Source of the DNA: a virus
IMG/VR virus record: IMGVR_UViG_3300044970_002549
Location: 27,158-91,157 of that record
Direction: 5' to 3' (one strand)
DNA length: 64,000 nt
This document shows positions 58,260 through 64,000 of this stretch, piece after piece. A model generated the notes under the pieces. That model ran no database searches. It saw nothing but the letters and a program-made list of their open reading frames with translations, and was not told where the DNA came from. Both the position numbers and the translations under genes were made by a program. Positions within the stretch are counted from its first letter, which is position 1. Every line of letters starts with the position of its first letter.

Positions 58260-59759
58260 TTATCCGACTATAATACCTACGCTATCGCCGGATGAAACAT
58301 AGGTAGCATACCATAAGTCTATCTGGTTTGTCTCTCCTGGGTTTTGGCTCCCAAGCGGGGCAACCCCCATCCCGTGACCAACCGAGAAGAGGTGGTCTGT
58401 CTGGCCGGAGGCCTGGGACCCAGACGTTGCGGCGGATGTCGTCCACGCGGCATCGGTATATACCGTAGCGGTGTATGATCCACCAGCCGTCACCACCTTG
58501 ATGGAGCCCCAGGTTTCAGTTGAAGATGTGCTGTCATAGAGGGCGGCTGAGGTGTAGTGATTTGTCCTAGACCCAGAGGAAATCCTGTCCACCTTCAGGT
58601 AATACCTGTACTGATAGGCTGGAGCTGTTGACAAGCATGCATCATAGCAGTCAACGCCGCTCGTTGGGACGCATGTGCTGCAAGCATTTGTATTCCCTCC
58701 AGACGCCGTGCAGGTGCAGGTAATGGTTGACTCAACTCCGGTTGTTCCACATGATGTGCAGACCGTGTTAGCAGATCCACAAGTAGTGTTTCCGCAGGAG
58801 TAGGAACCCCCGGAAACTGGGGTACAAGCGTCGGTTGCGCATGTGCCAACATATGAATTGCTAGATCCGCAGCTATATACGGTCTTTAAATTTCCGCCAC
58901 TTGCATAATTTCCGCCAGTGATAGCGTTGTAACTGATTGCGTTGTAGTTTGTTTTATATGTGCTGCACCCGCCCGGGCTAGTAATTGGGTTTCCAGCGTT
59001 TGTTCCTGCGGGAGAAAAAACTGAAGCTCCGCTTTTACTTGTTCCATTTTTAGTGTACCTCGGGTTGCCAGCGTTTTTTCCATTTGTTGTTGGTGAACTA
59101 TATGTAGAGCACGGGGTGTTAGCGACATTGCCACCTTTTTGATTCCCTCCGCTAATAGGATTATAGTTTGTAGCGTTTTCAACAACATTGGATTCACATG
59201 TTTGTGCATTATTTCCTGATGGCTGAGCGCAGTTTGCCGTGCCGCATACCCTCTGAGTTTCCGTAACCGTTCCAGATGCCCTAGAGGGAACTCCGCTTTC
59301 ACTACAGGAGCATGCTCCGTGGGTTGTGTCTGTACATCCACATGCCACATTTGACACGAAAGAATTGCTCTGACCAGTTGTATACACCGTAGGGTTTATG
59401 TTTCCGCCGCCGCACCCAGTGCACGACGTACATGAGTAGTATCCGCCAACGCAAGTTGTCCCGCTTTGGTATCTCTCACCATAAACGTAAGAAATCCAGT
59501 AGTTGCTTGAATCTGCGACCCAGAACGCTGCCCCGACGCCGTTTCCTAGCGTCGCGCCAACTCCAGTCTCAATTCCAACCTCTGCATCTGAGTTTGGGAT
59601 AACACACCATGAAACATCTGATGACTGGGTATTGTTTGCGGCATTTGTGGAAATATTCCACTGGGTGGCATTTTGCCACGCAAGATTACCAGTGTCAGTT
59701 GACCCAAGAGTTCCTTGGCTTGTATCTGCCCTGTTAAATGTATCGGATACCGTTGCCAT
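58260..59759 (-). CDS. Cys/Asn-rich tail-fibre-like protein (499 aa)
   Basis: N-terminal segment (SDTFNRADTSQGTLGS, YWISYVYGERYQS) looks like a concanavalin/laminin-type adhesion domain, and the C-terminal 110 residues repeat this look (YYLKVDRISSGSRTNHYTSA). Between residues about 105 and 395 is a region exceptionally rich in Cys, Asn, Gly, Thr and Ser, with many CxC and CxxC. Such density is odd for a phage protein made in the cytosol. It may bind metals, or form disulphides after release. It starts by TAATG coupling to the next fibre gene. Confidence 0.6.
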   Translation of the reverse strand: MATVSDTFNRADTSQGTLGSTDTGNLAWQNATQWNISTNAANNTQSSDVSWCVIPNSDAEVGIETGVGATLGNGVGAAFWVADSSNYWISYVYGERYQSGTTCVGGYYSCTSCTGCGGGNINPTVYTTGQSNSFVSNVACGCTDTTHGACSCSESGVPSRASGTVTETQRVCGTANCAQPSGNNAQTCESNVVENATNYNPISGGNQKGGNVANTPCSTYSSPTTNGKNAGNPRYTKNGTSKSGASVFSPAGTNAGNPITSPGGCSTYKTNYNAISYNAITGGNYASGGNLKTVYSCGSSNSYVGTCATDACTPVSGGSYSCGNTTCGSANTVCTSCGTTGVESTITCTCTASGGNTNACSTCVPTSGVDCYDACLSTAPAYQYRYYLKVDRISSGSRTNHYTSAALYDSTSSTETWGSIKVVTAGGSYTATVYTDAAWTTSAATSGSQASGQTDHLFSVGHGMGVAPLGSQNPGETNQIDLWYATYVSSGDSVGIIVG

Positions 59760-61156
59760 TAGAAGGTGGCCTCCACGGTGACTGAAAGATCTGCACCTGA
59801 AGTACCGGCATCTACAATCTCAACCTGCAATACGTCGCCAATCGCAAGCGACGTTACGGTGCTTAGGGAGGTGGTCACAACGGCCCCGCCAACCGAAGCG
59901 CTTGTATTGCCGTTGGTGGAACCGTTCTTCACGAGGCGATAGGTCACGCCAGAGCCGCCGCCAGCATAGGCTCGAGCGTTGACAAGCGTGCAGGCGATGG
60001 GGGAGATAAACCTTGGCTGCTTTACTCCAGCTGCCAAGGTTCCAGCGATGTGGAATGAAATTGGCATGTAAAGCGTTTCAAGCTTTGTGTAATGAGCAGA
60101 GCTCATGGAGCCAGCGTTTGAGCCGCTTGCTGCGTCAATGGATAGTGTATTGCCAGACTTCTGGAGCGGGGCGGTGGCTGTGATTTGAGAGGCGCCAGTG
60201 AACTGAGTGTAGGTAATGTTGTCGGTGCCGATTTTAATAGCGCCAACTGGGTTGGTAGATGTTCCCGTGGACGTCATGACAAAGCCCATGTTGGCATTCA
60301 CTGTCCCGTTCAGGACAAAAACAAAGTCACCTTGGTTGAGCTCTCCGGCTGGGCTGTTGTCCGCGTCGTTAGCCCGAGTGAGAACCCACGGCGTACCCGC
60401 ATCGCCAACAGTCGTGACCTTGTATACGCCATTTTGTGTATGTGTTGACTGGTTCTTTACAAGAATTCGGTCATTTTGAATTGCAGAATAGGAATCAAGC
60501 ACAAGGGCGCCATTAGAAGATGACGTAAGGGTTGCCCCGATCCCGAGACCGCCAGAGGCGTCTGCAGTGCCTGCCGTGTAAGTAGAGGCAAGGTTTGCGG
60601 TCGTTGCCGCATCAACCGCCTCATGCGCATGGATACCAGCCGAGATGTTGTCGGCGTATTGCTTGGTTACCGCCTGCATTGCGCTCGTTGGGTCGGCCCC
60701 AAGGGTAATCTGGTTGATGGCAGTGTTTGCGCTTCCGTCCCTAAGGACAATTGTGCTGTTGTTAGCTGACGCAGTTGCGGTGGTCTGAGCGTTGAGTACG
60801 GTCAGCGTATTGCTGTTGCCGTCAATTGTCTTATTGGTCAGTGTCTGGGTGTCGCTTGTCCCGACAATGGCCCCAGACACGCCGTGGGTTGCAGTCAGAC
60901 CAGCATGGGTGCTGACCTTGGTTGTCGCATCTGAAGCCGCAGATGAGATGGCGTCTGACTCTGCGGTATCGGCTTTTGCCTGAGCCCCGTCTGGGGTTTC
61001 GGTTGAGAAGGGTAGGGACGTCCACGCAGTACTGCCAGTTCCAATCTTGAACTGCTTGTTAGTGGTGTCGTAGCCAATCTCGCCAGCCGCAAGGGTTGGG
61101 TTGACCGAGGCCCAGTTGGCCGCAGTGTCCCTTCTTGGCTTAATGATGTTTGGCAT
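59759..61156 (-). CDS. Tail fibre protein with shared beta module (465 aa)
   Basis: Begins with the fibre N-terminal motif RRDTAANWASVNPTLAAGEI...TGSTAWTSLPF, common in receptor-binding fibres. The middle has a module also found in the next gene: AGTADASGGLGIGATL, RILVKNQS, NGVYKVT, WVLTRANDADN, GDFVFV. The C-terminal part is a beta-rich tip domain. Likely trimeric and host-contacting. Coupled by TAATG to the genes on both sides. Confidence 0.75.
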   Translation of the reverse strand: MPNIIKPRRDTAANWASVNPTLAAGEIGYDTTNKQFKIGTGSTAWTSLPFSTETPDGAQAKADTAESDAISSAASDATTKVSTHAGLTATHGVSGAIVGTSDTQTLTNKTIDGNSNTLTVLNAQTTATASANNSTIVLRDGSANTAINQITLGADPTSAMQAVTKQYADNISAGIHAHEAVDAATTANLASTYTAGTADASGGLGIGATLTSSSNGALVLDSYSAIQNDRILVKNQSTHTQNGVYKVTTVGDAGTPWVLTRANDADNSPAGELNQGDFVFVLNGTVNANMGFVMTSTGTSTNPVGAIKIGTDNITYTQFTGASQITATAPLQKSGNTLSIDAASGSNAGSMSSAHYTKLETLYMPISFHIAGTLAAGVKQPRFISPIACTLVNARAYAGGGSGVTYRLVKNGSTNGNTSASVGGAVVTTSLSTVTSLAIGDVLQVEIVDAGTSGADLSVTVEATF

Positions 61157-62979
61157 TACGCGCCCCCGCCGTCAATTGTCTCGTTGGCTATGCTCAAAGT
61201 ATACCAGGAGACATTTGTTCCGTCTGTTGTCAAAAGTTTTCCGCTGTTGCTTGCCTGAGAGGGCAGCAGGGCATTGACTGCCTCGGTTGCGGTGGTCTGA
61301 CCCGTGCCGCCGTAAGCAATGCCCACCGCTGATCCCTGCCATGTGCCAGTCCCAATCGTTCCAACGCTTGTTAGAGAAGAGGAAATCACGTTTGACCCGA
61401 GGGTGGTTGAGGACAAAACCGATGTTCCGTTTATCTTGAATGAAGAGCCGGTTGGAATGTTTACCGCCGTATCGCTTACAGTCAAGCCAACGGCAAGAGA
61501 GGCTCCCGCGTTTGGGACAACAAGGATTTGTATGTTTCCACCATTTACTAGATCGGTAAAATTCTCTGTAGCAACGGCACGAATTGCACCAGTAGTAGAT
61601 GTGGCAAAGCCCGTAGCGCCGTACCCATGGAACGCAATCTCTCCGATAATGTCGCCGCTCTGGGTTGCGGTTGGGGATGCCGCAGTCCCCCTTGTCGCCC
61701 TAGCAACGAAGTGCGGATAGAATCCAGTCCCGTGAGCGTCAAGGACAATGTTTGTGTCTGCCCCATCAACTGAAACCCCTTGAATGACTGTAGTTGAGTT
61801 GTATGTTCCAAGCGCGGCAGGCGATCCTGCGTTGTTATCAACAACAATTTTCCCCGTAACAACTGGATTAGCCGAGGTTGCGTAGGGTGAAGTAATCCAC
61901 TGTAAACCAGCTCCTTCTGCGGAGTTTGCAATAAGAATTTGATTGTCGCTACCAACAGAAAGCCCAGTTGGAGTTGCGGATGCGCTGGCGGTAAGAATGG
62001 AGCCCTTGCCAACAAGAACGCTTTTTGCAACTGCGGCGTCGGCGGTGGTGTTGGCAGAAAACGCTAGGTCGTATGCCTGCTTTACTGCTGATGCCGTGGC
62101 TGCCTTTGTTGTTGATGTGCTGCTGATCGTGGAGTCAAGATCAACTGCAACAGCATCGTTCACATCAATCTTAAGCCCGTCGCCATAATCTACATTTATT
62201 GTGTTTACTGATTTAGATAAGCCGCTCCCAGTTGTAATTCCAGAAAGACCAGTGAACTGACTCCATACAACATTATCAGTCCCGATTATATGGGCAGACC
62301 AGTAGGTTGTGGATGTTCCAAACGATGAAAGTATAAAGCCCTGCGACTTATTGATACTTCCAGCTTCTGGATAAACATAAACGGCATCGCCACTGGCAAG
62401 CTGACCTGGGACACTGTTATTTGCATCTGGAGCCCGAGTCAAGAGCCATGTGGTCGCACCTGACCCTTGGCTTGTTACAATATAAATACCGTTTTGTTTA
62501 GCATCAGATTGGTTTTTGACAAGCATCCTATCGCCAGTTGTCGCAAGGGTTCCGTCAACTTCAAGCCTTCCGTTGGTGGTTCCAGATAGTGTTGCGCCAA
62601 TCCCGTATCCATCTGATGCATCGGCTGTTCCGGCAGTATAGGTTGGGCTATTTGGAAGCACTGCAGCCGTTGCGGAGTGCACGCCAGCGTGCCAGTTTAG
62701 CCCAGCGGCTATTTCGTCAACATATGCCCTCGTGGCAATGGTGGTGGTGTCAACGTCAAGAGTTGCAGATCCAGAAGATGCCCCACCAGTTAGGCCGGAC
62801 CCGGCTACAACTGCAGTGATGTCACCAGAGCCGCCGCCACCCCCAACCTCAACCCAATCCGAGCCCGTATACACGTAGATCTTGTCGTCTGACGTGTTGT
62901 AGTACATGTCCCCCTGGGTAGGGGAGCCTGGGGCGGCCGCGTACTGCGGCAGATTGATCTTGCTTAGAATCTTAGGCAC
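61156..62979 (-). CDS. Tail fibre protein (607 aa)
   Basis: Starts GTG at 62979 with a perfect GGAGGTGA ribosome site. The N-terminal YAAAPGSPTQGDMYYNTSDD...VYTGSDWVEV is the frequent fibre-attachment motif. It carries the same module as its neighbour: AGTADASDGYGIGATLSG, RMLVKNQSDAKQNGIYIVT, WLLTRAPDANN and GDAVYVYP. The C-terminal half has the SIGTGTWQGS and GGTGQTT motifs of long trimeric fibres. Probably a side or central fibre acting with the others for adsorption. Confidence 0.78.
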   Translation of the reverse strand: MPKILSKINLPQYAAAPGSPTQGDMYYNTSDDKIYVYTGSDWVEVGGGGGSGDITAVVAGSGLTGGASSGSATLDVDTTTIATRAYVDEIAAGLNWHAGVHSATAAVLPNSPTYTAGTADASDGYGIGATLSGTTNGRLEVDGTLATTGDRMLVKNQSDAKQNGIYIVTSQGSGATTWLLTRAPDANNSVPGQLASGDAVYVYPEAGSINKSQGFILSSFGTSTTYWSAHIIGTDNVVWSQFTGLSGITTGSGLSKSVNTINVDYGDGLKIDVNDAVAVDLDSTISSTSTTKAATASAVKQAYDLAFSANTTADAAVAKSVLVGKGSILTASASATPTGLSVGSDNQILIANSAEGAGLQWITSPYATSANPVVTGKIVVDNNAGSPAALGTYNSTTVIQGVSVDGADTNIVLDAHGTGFYPHFVARATRGTAASPTATQSGDIIGEIAFHGYGATGFATSTTGAIRAVATENFTDLVNGGNIQILVVPNAGASLAVGLTVSDTAVNIPTGSSFKINGTSVLSSTTLGSNVISSSLTSVGTIGTGTWQGSAVGIAYGGTGQTTATEAVNALLPSQASNSGKLLTTDGTNVSWYTLSIANETIDGGGA

Positions 62980-62999
62980 GGGTCACCTCCAGGGGGAGT

Positions 63000-64000
63000 T
63001 TACCCGATTATAACAACCCTGTATTGGTTGGTTGTAGGCGCCGCAGAGAACACAAAGTCAGTCGTGTCCACGGTCGCATGAACGATGTCAGGATAAACCT
63101 TCTGGTACGGGCTGGCAACCTCATAGACTTCAACGGCCACATCTAACGTATTAAAGTTGTGAGTAACCGTAATGGTTGTCGCGGAGTTATCCCCGATAGT
63201 TGCCGCGTGCTTTCGCGTGCCGCCAAGGGCCGCAAGTGCTGCTGCTGCCGTCGTCTGGCCAGTACCACCGTTTGCGAGTGCAAGGGTACCGGTGACAGCG
63301 GATGCAGAGCTGACGTCAACTGCGCCGAACGCAGGTGCGCCACCGCCGCTTGGGATACGCAGAACCTGATTCGCAGTTCCCGCAGTCGTCGCGGCAAGTG
63401 CGCTGGTTCCTGCGCCAATGATGACGCCGTTGCTTGTGAGTGTCGTGGCGCCAGTACCGCCGTTGGCGACTGGGAGCGTGCCGCTTACTTCAGTTGTAAG
63501 CGAGACGGTGCTTCCCGTTGTCAGCGCATCGGTTCCGCCAGTTGACTTAACGATACCAGCGGTAAACGTTGCTGCACCAGTACCGCCACGCGCAACACCG
63601 AGGGTGCCGCTTGTGAGCTTATCGGTGCTGTGGCTTGGGATGTCCGAAGCGACAAGCGCTCGGAACGAAGGAGCGGAAGGACCGCCAGTTGCTGGACCCG
63701 CGAATACTGTGTTGTCAGACGCAGTTGTTGCTCCAGTACCACCCTTAGCGACTGGAAGTGTTCCAGTTACTGTTGAGGTTGAGACATCAACAGCGCTGGT
63801 TGCAAGCTTTGCTGCAGTAATCCCGGCGTCCTTGACGCGAAGGGTGTCAGAGGCAATCTCAATGGTTGAGTCATCAACGTTGACCGCAAGGTCAGTTCCA
63901 GTGAGGGTAAGTCCAGCGCCGCCAGTAACTGCGCCAGACCCAGAGAACTGCGTAAATACAAGCGCGGTTGTTCCAAGTGTAATTGTTCCATCGGTGGTAA
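63000..64000 (-). CDS. Tail fibre, C-terminal part (partial at right edge)
   Basis: The frame with stop at 63002-63000 is open to the edge of the window, 333 codons without a start. It contains four GGTG-type repeats (GTLPVAKGGTGATT, GTLGVARGGTGAAT, GTLPVANGGTGATT, GTLALANGGTGQTT), the usual turns of beta-helical fibre shafts, and a C-terminal beta domain ending NQYRVVIIG. The N-terminal attachment part must lie to the right. It is the first gene seen of the leftward operon. Confidence 0.75.
   Translation of the reverse strand, partial: TTDGTITLGTTALVFTQFSGSGAVTGGAGLTLTGTDLAVNVDDSTIEIASDTLRVKDAGITAAKLATSAVDVSTSTVTGTLPVAKGGTGATTASDNTVFAGPATGGPSAPSFRALVASDIPSHSTDKLTSGTLGVARGGTGAATFTAGIVKSTGGTDALTTGSTVSLTTEVSGTLPVANGGTGATTLTSNGVIIGAGTSALAATTAGTANQVLRIPSGGGAPAFGAVDVSSASAVTGTLALANGGTGQTTAAAALAALGGTRKHAATIGDNSATTITVTHNFNTLDVAVEVYEVASPYQKVYPDIVHATVDTTDFVFSAAPTTNQYRVVIIG

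Noticed and set aside
63159-63545. 128-codon + strand Cys/Arg-rich frame
   Set aside because: Exact complement in register of the GGTG-repeat fibre gene on the - strand; Cys richness comes from GCA codons read backwards.
1-64000. Integrase, attachment site, terminase, DNA polymerase
   Set aside because: No frame in the window shows their motifs, so lifestyle (temperate or lytic) cannot be decided here.

Overview
The window is part of a tailed double-stranded DNA phage genome (Caudoviricetes) with siphovirus-like morphology: an HK97-type portal, prohead protease and capsid, head-tail connectors, tail terminator, two tail-tube-like proteins, a frameshifted tail assembly chaperone, a giant tape measure and large tail and fibre proteins. 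No contractile sheath, integrase, terminase, tRNA, CRISPR array or ribosomal RNA is visible. Canonical AGGAGG ribosome sites, TTGACG-17-TANNNT promoters and UUCG-looped terminators point to a host with a normal sigma-70-type system. The ERF-like annealing protein, the C39-like cysteine peptidase lysin and the portal C-terminal domain resemble actinobacteriophage proteins, and the glycosyltransferases and 2OG-Fe(II) oxygenase are common in aquatic phages. The host cannot be assigned from sequence alone.

Layout. (1) 1-7.9 kb, + strand: an array of short orphan genes in about ten transcription cassettes. Most cassettes have a TTGACG-type promoter, a hairpin starting at the predicted +1, a CACAGGAGG ribosome site, one to three genes and usually a terminator. 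Most intergenic regions also carry TCATCATTA repeats and C-rich (G-quadruplex-prone) tracts. (2) 8.1-17.6 kb, - strand: DNA metabolism (thioredoxin, SSB, RusA-like resolvase, DnaC-like loader, PD-(D/E)XK nuclease, ERF-like annealing protein, HTH protein, HNH nucleases, a frame-disrupted cytosine-5 methyltransferase), preceded at its 5' end by a portal protein fused to a HAD phosphatase domain. (3) 17.9-47.9 kb, + strand: protease/scaffold, capsid, connectors, tail tube, chaperones with a -1 frameshift, a 3549-residue tape measure carrying ParB-like and two metallopeptidase-like domains, tail tip, S74 fibre, lysin and a holin-like protein. A two-gene - strand island (phosphoesterase plus basic protein) interrupts the connector genes. 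(4) 48-64 kb, - strand, read from the right edge: four fibre-like genes, a thioredoxin-like protein, three related DUF6065-like proteins, a zinc ribbon, a MidA-like protein, a 2OG oxygenase, four glycosyltransferases and small membrane or exported proteins that may assist lysis.

The divergent promoter region near 17.7-17.86 kb separates the replication/portal operon from the structural operon and contains repeated ATGTCC motifs. Bidirectional or convergent terminators lie near 8.08 and 47.95 kb. The most unusual features are the hairpin-leader cassette array, the tape measure with polyvalent-protein-like cargo domains, the portal-phosphatase fusion, and the DUF6065-like/oxygenase/glycosyltransferase block beside the fibres.
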